A DNA stretch of 64,000 nucleotides from positions 992,001 to 1,056,000 of the forward strand of contig NZ_CP150277.1 of the NCBI RefSeq assembly GCF_037977385.1, read 5' to 3'. Made by a program: the position numbers and the translations under genes. This document shows positions 33,815 to 41,930 of this stretch, one piece after another. A model generated the notes under the pieces. The model was not told the origin of the DNA, did no database searches, and saw only the letters and a list, made by a program, of their open reading frames with translations. Positions within the stretch are counted from its first letter, which is position 1, and every line of letters begins with the position of its first letter. This DNA is from Terribacillus sp. FSL K6-0262 (lineage in GTDB: Bacteria; Bacillota; Bacilli; Bacillales; Amphibacillaceae).

Positions 33815-35923
33815 TTAATAGTTTTTTTGACTTCCATAAAGCACCTTGTTAAACGTCTCTATATTTTGTGCTGCTATCAATCTCTTGACTTTTTCTTCAT
33901 CATTTATCAAATCAATCAAATTTCTCATGATATTCAAATGCGAATAAGAATCGACGGCAGCCAGACAAAATACAAGCCGTACCGGATCATTATCTGGATT
34001 GCCAAAATACACTGGGTCCTTTAACGACATAACGCTGACACCCAATTTATTCACTCCGTCTTCCGGCCTCGCATGTGCTAAAGCCAAATGCTTGCCAACA
34101 ACAATATAAGGTCCATATTCCTCTACAGATTTAATCATGGCAGTTATATAACTTGCTTCAATTGCTTCTTCCTCCATCAAAAGATCGGCTGCCTTAGTGA
34201 TAGCTTCTTTCCAGTCTTTACATGCTTGATTCAATAAAATATTGGAGTTTTTCAGGATATCCTGTAGCATTGGCTGTATCTCCCTCGTATTAATTTTCAA
34301 ATGGTGATTCTTAAAAGTCTCTTCTGCTTTCTGGTAGCTTTCTTTGGTCACTTTGCCGCCGCTGTCAATGATCAACTTCAAGATATCCTGCATCAGTTCG
34401 GTAGCATCTAAGTTGGTAGAAATCATCCTTCGCTTATCCTTATTTTTACGCAGGAATGAGTCTATTTCTTTTTTATCGCTTTCCCTCAGGATCGGATTGA
34501 GTACCAATAATGGTTTTTTCCGATAATCGATAGGAATGGTAGTGAAAACCAAATCCACATCCAGCTTGTCGATGAAGCTTACTTCATGTGAGCTCAATAC
34601 AGCAACAATGTCTATGTCAAAATGCTCTTTCAGATTGGCGGCCAGTAGTCTTCCCGTTGAAAGCCCATGGCTGCAAAGCACAACAGCCTGATATACTGTG
34701 CGTTTCTCCTGCTTCATCCAGCTGGCAGAAGTTGAAAAGTAAACAGTCAAAAATCCTATCTCGTCTTCTGATAATGGCTTCTTTGTATGTTCCTCGATTT
34801 GCTTCTTAAAGCATGTCACTGCCTCATAGATTTCGGCATAAGATGCTTTTATCGTATCTTTCAAAGGATTGGTAGCTTGAATGTCGTTCTTGGATCGACT
34901 CAATAAACCTGTGATATGTTTATATAATCCTTCATATAATTCGTCCTCCCGCTGTGAAAAGGGAATACCGGTTATTTTCTCCACATGCTCAATTAATTGG
35001 ATGGCCAGCAGTTGTGCAGTAATCCAATCAATTGAGTTGTTCATATCTTTCGGGTTGAATGATTCTATGGCGAGTGTGATATAATCCATTTCGATCAATG
35101 GCGGATCCAGATCGAAATCCCTGCAGAGTGAACCAATGAGATCCCTGATAGGTCCTTCCTTTATCCTGTTTTTGACTTTTGCCGACTCACTTAAAGTATT
35201 TCTTTCTTGCATGCGGCGCAGCCAAATACCTAAAAATAAAATGACTTGGTTCCGATACATGTAATTGACTTCCATCTGCGACTTTACCAGGATTTCATCA
35301 TAAAGCTCGGTAATGATACCGATAGCTTTTGGATTTAAATAATCAATTACCACTTGTTCCAAGGCCGACACTGCAACTTCTGGATTTTGGACACGAAACA
35401 AGGCATCAATATCCGTCATGCTGCTAATGACCCTGTATAACATCGACCTTATCGATCGTTCATCCCCTTGTAAAACCATGCCCTGCTTCGGAAAGCTCAC
35501 TACCGATATCCCATGATTTTTTAAGAACAAACGAAGCCTCCTCATATCTTCATCCAATGTACTCTTTGAAACCTGAAGCTTCTCTTCCATTTCATAAAGG
35601 AATGTAGTGTTCAATGGATTTACAATGTCCAAAAGCAGCGCAAGAAAACGTTCATTTGGACGGTAATAATCAAAGGTCCTATCGTCTCCTATTTTTATCA
35701 GCAAATCTTCACGTTCCTTGGCAGAGAGGCTTAATTTAAATCCCTTTCCCCTTACTGTCTTTATTGGCGGATAACCATTTTCAGCCAAAAAGCTATTAAT
35801 CAAGGCCATTTCATTTCTCACGGTACGTTCACTAATCAAGAACTCTGTACTTAAATCCTTACAGGTCAAAAAGGAATTAACGGAAGAAAATCTAGTGAGT
35901 AATCTTTGAGTCCTTTCTTTCAT
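33815..35923 (-). CDS. PRD-containing transcriptional regulator with EIIB-like and EIIA domains (BglG/MtlR/LicR type)
   Basis: A 702-residue regulator. Domains in order: N-terminal DeoR-like HTH and Mga-like HTH (about 1-165), PRD1 (about 180-290) and PRD2 (about 295-400), a GatB-like EIIB domain (about 410-495, VVLCSHGLSTGRLLA) and a C-terminal EIIA(Fru/Mtl) domain (about 555-700, with the His in VVGKHLALAHARPEDGV). It heads the operon, so it likely controls its own PTS genes. As no separate EIIA is encoded, its EIIA domain may also feed EIIB. DNA-binding activator action is more likely than antitermination, since no RAT/terminator leader is seen. Confidence 0.9.
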   Translation of the reverse strand: MKERTQRLLTRFSSVNSFLTCKDLSTEFLISERTVRNEMALINSFLAENGYPPIKTVRGKGFKLSLSAKEREDLLIKIGDDRTFDYYRPNERFLALLLDIVNPLNTTFLYEMEEKLQVSKSTLDEDMRRLRLFLKNHGISVVSFPKQGMVLQGDERSIRSMLYRVISSMTDIDALFRVQNPEVAVSALEQVVIDYLNPKAIGIITELYDEILVKSQMEVNYMYRNQVILFLGIWLRRMQERNTLSESAKVKNRIKEGPIRDLIGSLCRDFDLDPPLIEMDYITLAIESFNPKDMNNSIDWITAQLLAIQLIEHVEKITGIPFSQREDELYEGLYKHITGLLSRSKNDIQATNPLKDTIKASYAEIYEAVTCFKKQIEEHTKKPLSEDEIGFLTVYFSTSASWMKQEKRTVYQAVVLCSHGLSTGRLLAANLKEHFDIDIVAVLSSHEVSFIDKLDVDLVFTTIPIDYRKKPLLVLNPILRESDKKEIDSFLRKNKDKRRMISTNLDATELMQDILKLIIDSGGKVTKESYQKAEETFKNHHLKINTREIQPMLQDILKNSNILLNQACKDWKEAITKAADLLMEEEAIEASYITAMIKSVEEYGPYIVVGKHLALAHARPEDGVNKLGVSVMSLKDPVYFGNPDNDPVRLVFCLAAVDSYSHLNIMRNLIDLINDEEKVKRLIAAQNIETFNKVLYGSQKNY

Positions 35924-35948
35924 GGAATGTAACCCCTTTCACTTTTTA

Positions 35949-35954
35949 ATTATA
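35949..35954 (-). promoter_or_regulatory. -10 element of the PRD regulator/PTS operon
   Basis: A perfect TATAAT on the minus strand. The -35 position 17 bases upstream (TGAACT) is poor, which fits an activator-dependent promoter. Confidence 0.55.
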
Positions 35955-35984
35955 TGTGGTGGAATTCTGGAAGTTCAGTGTATG

Positions 35985-36009
35985 TTTTTGCAACTTGAAC
36001 TTGCAAAAA
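35985..36009. promoter_or_regulatory. inverted repeat upstream of the -35, candidate PRD-regulator operator
   Basis: TTTTTGCAA and TTGCAAAAA form an exact 9-bp inverted repeat with a 7-base spacer CTTGAAC. Its place just upstream of a weak -35 is where MtlR/LicR-type activators bind. Confidence 0.6.
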
Positions 36010-36023
36010 TGTAAGCGCTTAAT
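36010..36023. promoter_or_regulatory. cre-like box upstream of the ascorbate-family PTS operon
   Basis: TGTAAGCGCTTAAT carries the core TAAGCGCTTA palindrome but deviates from the cre consensus at the last two positions. It lies directly beside the candidate operator. Confidence 0.45.
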
Positions 36024-36069
36024 ATCGTAAATGAGATCCAGCCAAAGAAGTGATCGACTGTTTCCCGCA

Positions 36070-36096
36070 TAAAAAAAAGCCCTCCAAAAGAGGGCT
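36070..36096 (-). terminator. terminator after the amino-acid permease
   Basis: Seven-bp stem AGCCCTC/GAGGGCT, five-base loop, then T-rich on the minus strand. Confidence 0.8.
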
Positions 36097-36103
36097 TCTC
36101 CAA

Positions 36104-37468
36104 TCAATTACTGTCGGTTCTATCCTTTGTTTTCACACGCACCTGATAGACGATCAGCAGGATGATGAACCAGACTGGTGTGACAAACAAGGATACGCGT
36201 GTGTCTTCAGCCAGCGCCAGAACGACGATGACAAACGCCAGGAATGCCAGGATCAAATAGTTCGAGATTGGCGCAAACGGCATCTTGAATTTACTTTTTT
36301 TCGCAAGCTCTGGACGTGTTTTGCGATATTTCAAATGGGCCAGTACCGTAATGCCCCAGATGAAAATAAAGCAGACTGTCGAGATGCTCGTGATCAAGGT
36401 GAAGACACCTTCAGGTATCACATAGTTGAGTATGACCGCAATCAAGATGACGATGATGGAAAAGAACAATGCGTTCCTCGGCACTTGGCGGAAATTCAGC
36501 TTCTTGAACGGCTGCGGCGCATGTTCTTCCTTAGCCAGGGAGTAAACCATGCGGCTTGTGCTGAAAACCGCACTGTTACAAGCCGATGCTGCTGATGTCA
36601 ATACGACAAAATTGATGATACCCGCAGCGGCTACGATTCCGACTGCTGTGAATACTTGGACGAAAGGACTTTCCGCCGGATTGATTGCATCCCATGGATA
36701 GATGCTCATGATGACGATGAGCGCACCGATGTAGAATACAAGGATCCGAATCGGGATATTGTTGATTGCTTTCGGAATGACTTTTTCCGGATTTTCCGTT
36801 TCCCCGGCTGTCAGACCGACCAATTCGATACCGACGAAGGCGAAGACGACCATCTGGAACGATAAAATGAATCCATGGATGCCATTGGGGAAGAAACCGC
36901 CATGATCCCAAAGGTTTGCGAAACTGGATGGGCCAGCATCTGTGGAAAATCCGCGGATGATCATGAAGACACCAACCACAATCAAAGCCAAAATGGCGAT
37001 TATCTTGATCAAAGCAAACCAGAATTCCATCTCACCGAATAGCTTTACGGTAGCTAGATTCATGATCAGCAGGATGACGAGCGCAACGAGACCCGGCATC
37101 CATTGCGGTACTTCCGGGAACCAAAATTGCGTGTAAATCCCGACGGCCGTCAAATCAGCCATTGCAATGGAAATCCAGCAGAACCAATAAGTCCAGCCCG
37201 TAATGAAAGCGGCACGGTCACCGAAGTAATCGCCGACAAAATCCACAAAAGATCCGTAACCGAGGTTACTCAGCAAGATTTCCCCCAAAGCCCGCATAAT
37301 AAGAAAACAGAAAATACCGGTAATTAAATACGCAAATAAAATGGACGGTCCAGTCAGATGGATTGATTTACCGGCGCCAAGGAATAACCCTGTACCAATG
37401 GCCCCGCCGATAGCAATCAATTGGACATGTCTGTTTTTCAATCCTCTGGCTAACTTTTCTTCAGCCAT
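36104..37468 (-). CDS. amino-acid permease, AAT family (CycA/YtnA-like)
   Basis: A 454-residue secondary transporter with twelve predicted helices. The AAT-family signature near the N-terminus (IAIGGAIGTGLFLGAGKSI) and SFVDFVGDYFGDRAAFITGW match D-serine/D-alanine/glycine permeases such as CycA and B. subtilis YtnA. GAGGGGAGCATACAT sets the start at 37468; upstream in-frame ATGs lack ribosome sites. It is not linked to metabolic genes, so the substrate rests on family likeness alone. Confidence 0.85.
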   Translation of the reverse strand: MAEEKLARGLKNRHVQLIAIGGAIGTGLFLGAGKSIHLTGPSILFAYLITGIFCFLIMRALGEILLSNLGYGSFVDFVGDYFGDRAAFITGWTYWFCWISIAMADLTAVGIYTQFWFPEVPQWMPGLVALVILLIMNLATVKLFGEMEFWFALIKIIAILALIVVGVFMIIRGFSTDAGPSSFANLWDHGGFFPNGIHGFILSFQMVVFAFVGIELVGLTAGETENPEKVIPKAINNIPIRILVFYIGALIVIMSIYPWDAINPAESPFVQVFTAVGIVAAAGIINFVVLTSAASACNSAVFSTSRMVYSLAKEEHAPQPFKKLNFRQVPRNALFFSIIVILIAVILNYVIPEGVFTLITSISTVCFIFIWGITVLAHLKYRKTRPELAKKSKFKMPFAPISNYLILAFLAFVIVVLALAEDTRVSLFVTPVWFIILLIVYQVRVKTKDRTDSN

Positions 37469-37615
37469 ATGTATGCTCCCCTCTTCCTTCATTTCGAGCA
37501 TGCAAACATGTGTAGTAAAGCCTTGACTCAAAATAAGTATACTATTATATAGTATCTGAACAGATAGAAGGGTGCAATAATCAAATTTTTCTAAAACTTA
37601 ATGTTACAAGGAAGA

Positions 37616-38962
37616 TCAAAGCCTCTTTTTGCGCTTCTTGATAAAGTAAGCTCCGATAATCACTAGATAGATAACCAAAGTTACGGCTGTGATGACAAGT
37701 GAAGTAGTCCATAGCACACCAATCAAGATCAGCAGCAATGCGATGATCGCCAGCCAGGTCGTCATCGGAAATGCTTTGACATAATATGTCGTCTTATCAG
37801 GATGCATCTTCCGTGATTTCAGATGGGCGAACGCAATGATAAGCCAAATGAACAGAACCGTGTAGCCAAGCGATCCCATCAGATAATTAAATGTCTTACT
37901 TCCGATGAACAGCGAAATCAGCACACCTACATATAAAAATGATGTACAGACAAGGATGGACACAACCGGGACCTGCCGTTTGGACAGCCAAGCGAATCGC
38001 TTCGATATTCTCCCATCCATTGCCTGGGTATAAAGAACTCGTGATGAGCCATAAAGTCCTGAATTCATGGATGAAATGATGGCCAGTAAAATGACAGCAT
38101 TCATGACATGATCAGCACCCGGGATTCCGATAAGCTGGAATACAAGCACGAAAGGACTCACTGCCGAACTGTTCACTTCATTCCAAGGAATGAGACTCAC
38201 AATGATGAAAAACGGAAACAGATAGAAAGCAATGATTCGAGTCAATGTACTGCGCACTGCCTTTGGCACGACTTTTTCCGGATTCTTCGTTTCCGCCAAT
38301 GTCACTCCGATGATTTCTGTTCCGCCATAGGAATAGATGACAACCAGCATTGCTGTTACCAATCCCCCGGCACCATTCGGGAAAAATCCGCCATGAGCAG
38401 TCAAATTGCTGAATCCCGGAGCCGTATGATCGCCGAACGAGAATAATAGCAGGACGACACCAGCAAGAATGAATAGAATGATGACACTTATTTTGATTAA
38501 TGCCAGCCAGTATTCCGTCTCAGCGAACGCTTTTACCGAGAAAAGATTGACAGCTGTCACAAGTATGGCAACGATCAGCGTCAGCATCCATACAGGGTAA
38601 TCCGGCAGCCAGTATTGAAGGAAAATAGCAGCTACGACAGCTTCTGCAGCAATATTCAATACCCACATCTTCCAATAAATCCAATCAAGGAAGAATGCCG
38701 GAAACTTTCCGATGCTTGCCTGGACCAAATCACGGAATGTCCTTGCTTCCTTATTCTGGACTGCCATTTCTGCAAGACCCTGCATGACGAATAAAAGAAT
38801 GATGCCCCCGATCAAATATGCGAAAATGACAGCTGGACCAGCCAGATCGACTGCCGAGCTTGAGCCTTTGAACAAGCCAGCACCGATTGCCCCGCCCAAT
38901 GCCATCATCATGATATGGCGTGCTGTCATGGTGCGTTTTAATCCATGTTGGTCTTTCTTCAT
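37616..38962 (-). CDS. amino-acid permease under T-box control, probable leucine transporter
   Basis: A 448-residue AAT-family permease with twelve helices; ALGGAIGAGLFKGSSSA is the substrate-site loop of helix 1. AAGGGGGTAACAATC sets the ATG at 38962; the open frame continues upstream into the T-box terminator and should not be translated. The leader is a complete T-box with a CUC (Leu) specifier, as in B. subtilis yvbW, which belongs to the same family. I therefore infer a transporter for leucine or branched-chain amino acids, made when tRNA-Leu is uncharged. Confidence 0.85.
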   Translation of the reverse strand: MKKDQHGLKRTMTARHIMMMALGGAIGAGLFKGSSSAVDLAGPAVIFAYLIGGIILLFVMQGLAEMAVQNKEARTFRDLVQASIGKFPAFFLDWIYWKMWVLNIAAEAVVAAIFLQYWLPDYPVWMLTLIVAILVTAVNLFSVKAFAETEYWLALIKISVIILFILAGVVLLLFSFGDHTAPGFSNLTAHGGFFPNGAGGLVTAMLVVIYSYGGTEIIGVTLAETKNPEKVVPKAVRSTLTRIIAFYLFPFFIIVSLIPWNEVNSSAVSPFVLVFQLIGIPGADHVMNAVILLAIISSMNSGLYGSSRVLYTQAMDGRISKRFAWLSKRQVPVVSILVCTSFLYVGVLISLFIGSKTFNYLMGSLGYTVLFIWLIIAFAHLKSRKMHPDKTTYYVKAFPMTTWLAIIALLLILIGVLWTTSLVITAVTLVIYLVIIGAYFIKKRKKRL

Positions 38963-38989
38963 GATTGTTACCCCCTTGATGTTCTCCAG

Positions 38990-39290
38990 CATTTTTCCAA
39001 AGAAAAAGCCTTCCGTCTCATCTCCATCCGAGGATGGAAAAGAGACGGAAAGCTTCTTTGCTTTCCGCGGTACCACTCTTATTGGTTCTATCAAACCCGC
39101 TCTTCACCTTATAACGAAGGTGACTCGTCAAAACCTAAGGAAAATATCCCTCAGTCCTGCTGCTCCAGGGTGAGTTCGAAAATGCATAGTCTGCGTTTCA
39201 CCAATCCGCAGCTCTCTAAGGCTATGCCAATCTTTCTACTACTCCCATTCGTCGCTTTTATTAAAATATTTCGGTCAATTTTGAATTAAT
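38990..39290 (-). promoter_or_regulatory. T-box riboswitch, predicted Leu (CUC) specifier
   Basis: On the minus strand the leader has Stem I with AGTA and AGAGAGCTGCGGATTGGTG-type elements, a lower helix GCATAG/CTATGC, a specifier loop GAA-CTC-ACC with the CUC codon at 39172-39174, and the T-box antiterminator sequence AAGAGTGGTACCGCGG at 39065-39080. A terminator hairpin follows. The codon points to tRNA-Leu(GAG). Confidence 0.92.
38997..39055 (-). terminator. T-box leader terminator
   Basis: A long hairpin with outer arms TTCCGTCTC/GAGACGGAA and an inner CCATCC/GGATGG, followed by GGCTTTTTC on the minus strand. It is mutually exclusive with the T-box antiterminator. Confidence 0.85.
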
Positions 39291-39294
39291 CCTA

Positions 39295-39323
39295 ACTATA
39301 AGTGCAGCGGAATGGTTTGTCAA
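39295..39323 (-). promoter_or_regulatory. promoter of the T-box/permease unit
   Basis: TTGACA (39318-39323) and TATAGT (39295-39300), 17-base spacer, just upstream of the T-box. Confidence 0.85.
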
Positions 39324-39337
39324 TATTTCTTACAAAA

Positions 39338-40141
39338 TTAAATAACTTGCAGTCTCACTTTCCCTAACAGGCTAAAATCGGCCTCATATCTTCCTGTCCC
39401 TAATGGAACCGGTGATAGGAAAGTTCCGGAACTGATTGCCATCCCCTCTTTCAGGGAAATATTCTTGGCGGCTAGTTTCTGTGTCAGCCACGCAACTGAA
39501 GTGACGGGATTCCCCATTACTTCCGAAGCAAACCCTGTACCGATATCTTTACCATCAAGTGTCAATGTCAGTTTGATTCGTTCCACCTCCGTCATGGTCA
39601 GATCATCCCTCCCTTTATCGGAGACAACCACCTTTCCTGTTACACCATTGTCACAAATCAAATCAGCCAGCTGGAATTTCGGGAACCAATCAGCGAAACG
39701 GGAGTCAGGAATTTCTATGCCTGCAGACAGAATGCTCTTCTCCAAGATTTCCTCCTCTCCTGCTCCAATGCTCAAATCCTCTTTCAAGACAAATACAATC
39801 TCCGGCTCGAGTAACGGGGACATCATGGAAGCAAGCTCCACTTCTGTATCCCCCGTATGTATCGTATCATCGAATAACGTGCCGTAAGCTGGCTCCGTTG
39901 CCCCGAATAACGCCTGCGTGGCCGGGCTTGTCATACTGATTTTGTGTCCCTTTTTTACTTTTCCAGTCCGTTCCGCCCGCACTGAAACAAATGTCTCTTG
40001 CACTTCATAGGCTTGCTCTGGTGTCAGCTCATACTGACGGCTGATAAAATCCATCGGGTCCCCCGTTTCATATACTTTCAGCAATTGAGCTGCCAACGCT
40101 TCTTTCCTGACCTGTTCCGTCTGTTCCGTCTGTTCCGTCAT
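39338..40141 (-). CDS. 2-keto-4-pentenoate hydratase / fumarylacetoacetate hydrolase family enzyme
   Basis: A 267-residue enzyme like DmpE/XylJ/HpaH, which hydrates 2-hydroxypenta-2,4-dienoate or decarboxylates related acids in aromatic catabolism. The metal-binding acidic motif is LLEPEIVFVL, with GIEIPDSRF and the C-terminal GTFLSPVPLGTG block. The start at 40141 follows GGGGAGAAGGAAA. Residues 2-10 are TEQTEQTEQ, from three exact 9-bp direct repeats at the start of the gene. No other aromatic-degradation genes are nearby, so the role is unclear. Confidence 0.85.
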   Translation of the reverse strand: MTEQTEQTEQVRKEALAAQLLKVYETGDPMDFISRQYELTPEQAYEVQETFVSVRAERTGKVKKGHKISMTSPATQALFGATEPAYGTLFDDTIHTGDTEVELASMMSPLLEPEIVFVLKEDLSIGAGEEEILEKSILSAGIEIPDSRFADWFPKFQLADLICDNGVTGKVVVSDKGRDDLTMTEVERIKLTLTLDGKDIGTGFASEVMGNPVTSVAWLTQKLAAKNISLKEGMAISSGTFLSPVPLGTGRYEADFSLLGKVRLQVI

Positions 40142-40282
40142 TTTCCTTCTCCCCTTTATTCGAATTATCTGATTTATTAGATTATAGTATAGTGACAATT
40201 TTATAGCCAGGGGATTTCTGCTTTGCATAATCAAACTCTCCAATATCCACGTTCGCCCCTCCTGATCTTGCTCATAAAAGAA

Positions 40283-40302
40283 CGCCTATCCACTGATAGG
40301 CG
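40283..40302. terminator. terminator after the 62-residue gene
   Basis: Eight-bp stem CGCCTATC/GATAGGCG with a CACT loop, T-rich on both outer sides. It serves the minus-strand gene ending at 40316 and perhaps the opposite strand. Confidence 0.75.
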
Positions 40303-40315
40303 CTCCTTTTTCGCT

Positions 40316-40504
40316 TTATTTTTCCATTACTTTCGCAGATGTCACGTTCGCCAGATTCACTACTTCCCCAGCTGCCCCGAACCAGCCATTCTCACTGTCT
40401 TTTATTTCATTTACCACATGGACATAGGATCCTGACTGATAATCTGTGAATGTGTATTTCTCCCCGCCAATAAACGTAAACTCTACATCAAACTTCTCTT
40501 GCAC
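40316..40504 (-). CDS. hypothetical 62-residue protein
   Basis: A small acidic cytoplasmic protein starting at a GTG eight bases after a perfect AAGGAGG. It begins MQEKFDVEFTFIGGEKYTFT and has a short beta-rich pattern with a C-terminal VVNLANVTSAKVMEK, resembling a small barrel or ubiquitin-like fold, without recognisable motifs. A terminator follows. It may be cotranscribed with the DUF2306 gene. Coding is supported by the ribosome site and terminator. Confidence 0.6.
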   Translation of the reverse strand: MQEKFDVEFTFIGGEKYTFTDYQSGSYVHVVNEIKDSENGWFGAAGEVVNLANVTSAKVMEK

Positions 40505-40518
40505 GAATAGTGCCTCCT

Positions 40519-40650
40519 TCAGAAATTATCTTCATATATGAATTTCCCCTTGCTTGCTAAGTTAAACGCTTCTTTTTTCATTGACGCAATACTCTTCAGG
40601 CACAGTGATCCTGCTTGCTGTGGGGGACGCTTATGACGATAACGTGTCAT
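40519..40650 (-). CDS. possible 43-residue basic peptide
   Basis: An open frame starting MTRYRHKRPPQQAGSLCLKS and ending KGKFIYEDNF lies between the DUF2306 gene and the 62-residue gene, ending 14 bases before the latter. It has no evident ribosome site, which weakens it; it could depend on translation from the upstream gene. No family recognised. Confidence 0.2.
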   Translation of the reverse strand: MTRYRHKRPPQQAGSLCLKSIASMKKEAFNLASKGKFIYEDNF

Positions 40651-40675
40651 TCTTGGTAAAATATCGATATCATGA

Positions 40676-41302
40676 TCAATATACAAAGGTGGTTTTTCGT
40701 TTAAGATAAAGAACAAGCAGCAATATATTCGGCACCCAGCATAACCAGGCAATATACGGATAATACACTTCATAGAGGGAAGGACCGAAAAGGAGCATGA
40801 ATATCCCCAGCCAGATGCGCAAGGTCACGGCTGCGAATGTCAGACTGTAATTGATCATGATCCAGTGCCGATGCTGGGCTATTTTCCGTTGGGCAGCAGC
40901 TCGGATGGCAAGGAAAACAGTGATCAGCCATAGGAAAGCAAGCATTCCAAAGCCTGTTTGTGCAATTACTCCGCCGGTGGCATAGTAAGCCAGATACAGG
41001 CCGGATAATCCCCCTCCGGTTACTCCCGCTGTGTAGAGATAACCTAATTGCTTGTGGAGCTTATCCTTCTGCTTGTTCCTGTTCATCAGCAGAAAAGGAC
41101 CAAGTACAAGCGCGAAAATACTGGTGACAATATGAACAGCAAGCATCCACTTCCACATACTCGAGATAACTTCACCAAGGCTCACTTTCTGTAAAATGAA
41201 ACCTGCCCTATCCAAGCCTATGATTCCATATTGAACAATCGAATAACCCGCAATCCCGACAGCCAGCACTATTACAGCACTCATTTGGATCTTTTTCATC
41301 AT
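40676..41302 (-). CDS. DUF2306-type membrane protein
   Basis: A 208-residue membrane protein with about six helices. The conserved elements of the DUF2306 group are visible: KLHKQLGYLY and the AQHRHWIMINY stretch, followed by TLRIWLG. These histidines suggest a heme or redox-linked role, but function is unknown. AGGAGGGAAAACAATAG sets the start. Upstream lies one of two near-identical operators shared with the adjacent TetR gene, so it is the likely target of that repressor. Confidence 0.8.
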   Translation of the reverse strand: MMKKIQMSAVIVLAVGIAGYSIVQYGIIGLDRAGFILQKVSLGEVISSMWKWMLAVHIVTSIFALVLGPFLLMNRNKQKDKLHKQLGYLYTAGVTGGGLSGLYLAYYATGGVIAQTGFGMLAFLWLITVFLAIRAAAQRKIAQHRHWIMINYSLTFAAVTLRIWLGIFMLLFGPSLYEVYYPYIAWLCWVPNILLLVLYLKRKTTFVY

Positions 41303-41320
41303 CTATTGTTTTCCCTCCTC

Positions 41321-41339
41321 TTTTTACCAGTGGTCAAAT
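41321..41339. promoter_or_regulatory. TetR operator upstream of the DUF2306 gene
   Basis: TTTTTACCAGTGGTCAAAT shares 18 of 19 positions with the site upstream of the tetR gene; the dyad is TTTGACCA/TGGTAAA. Confidence 0.8.
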
Positions 41340-41349
41340 GCGACTATAA

Positions 41350-41372
41350 TAAAAGACCAATCAAATGGTCTT
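41350..41372 (-). terminator. weak terminator after tetR
   Basis: AAAGACCA and TGGTCTTTT form an 8-bp stem with a six-base loop and T-rich tail on the minus strand, overlapping the tetR stop. Confidence 0.55.
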
Positions 41373-41900
41373 TCTTAAAAAATCGACATATCTTCCAGCT
41401 GCTTTCGCTGCTGCCTCAAAATTCGCTGCGCGATGCAAATGAAGAGATACAAATCCATGAAGAGCAAGAAATAGCGAGTAAATTTCTCCATTCTGCGGAT
41501 TGATGCCGCCCGCTACTTTCACGGCTGCTTCAAATCGTTCGAAGCTTTCTGTCGCCGGCCGCTGCATCAAGCTGTCCATTTCTTTATTTTTCAGCATAAA
41601 CATCAGCTCATACTGATGCGGATGATCGAGCCCGAATCGGATGTATTCCATGAATAAATCCTGCATCTTATCGCCCTCTTCTTGCTGCATGATTCGATCG
41701 ATAATACTATTCAGTTCTTGAAAATAATAATCCAGCACCTCGGAGAACAAAGCAGTTTTGTTCTTGAAGTGATAATATAATGCACCATGGCTGCAGCCTA
41801 AATGCTTAGCAATTTCCCGCATCGATACTTTTTCATAACCTTGTTCGATGAATAGCTTCCTAGCCTGCTGTATAATCTTATCCTTCGTTAGTTCTGCCAT
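41361..41900 (-). CDS. TetR-family regulator of the DUF2306 gene
   Basis: A 179-residue TetR regulator with HTH at about 25-45 (SMREIAKHLGCSHGALYYHF). The C-terminal part matches the TetR_C-33/WHG type. Matching operators lie upstream of its own gene and of the downstream DUF2306 gene, so it is autoregulated and controls that neighbour. The ligand is unknown. Confidence 0.88.
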   Translation of the reverse strand: MAELTKDKIIQQARKLFIEQGYEKVSMREIAKHLGCSHGALYYHFKNKTALFSEVLDYYFQELNSIIDRIMQQEEGDKMQDLFMEYIRFGLDHPHQYELMFMLKNKEMDSLMQRPATESFERFEAAVKVAGGINPQNGEIYSLFLALHGFVSLHLHRAANFEAAAKAAGRYVDFLRKTI

Positions 41901-41911
41901 TACAACCTTCC

Positions 41912-41930
41912 TTTTAACCAGTGGTCAAAT
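41912..41930. promoter_or_regulatory. TetR operator upstream of tetR
   Basis: TTTTAACCAGTGGTCAAAT, the partner of the site at 41321-41339. A TATAAT on the minus strand lies immediately upstream, so bound repressor would cover the start of transcription. Confidence 0.8.
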
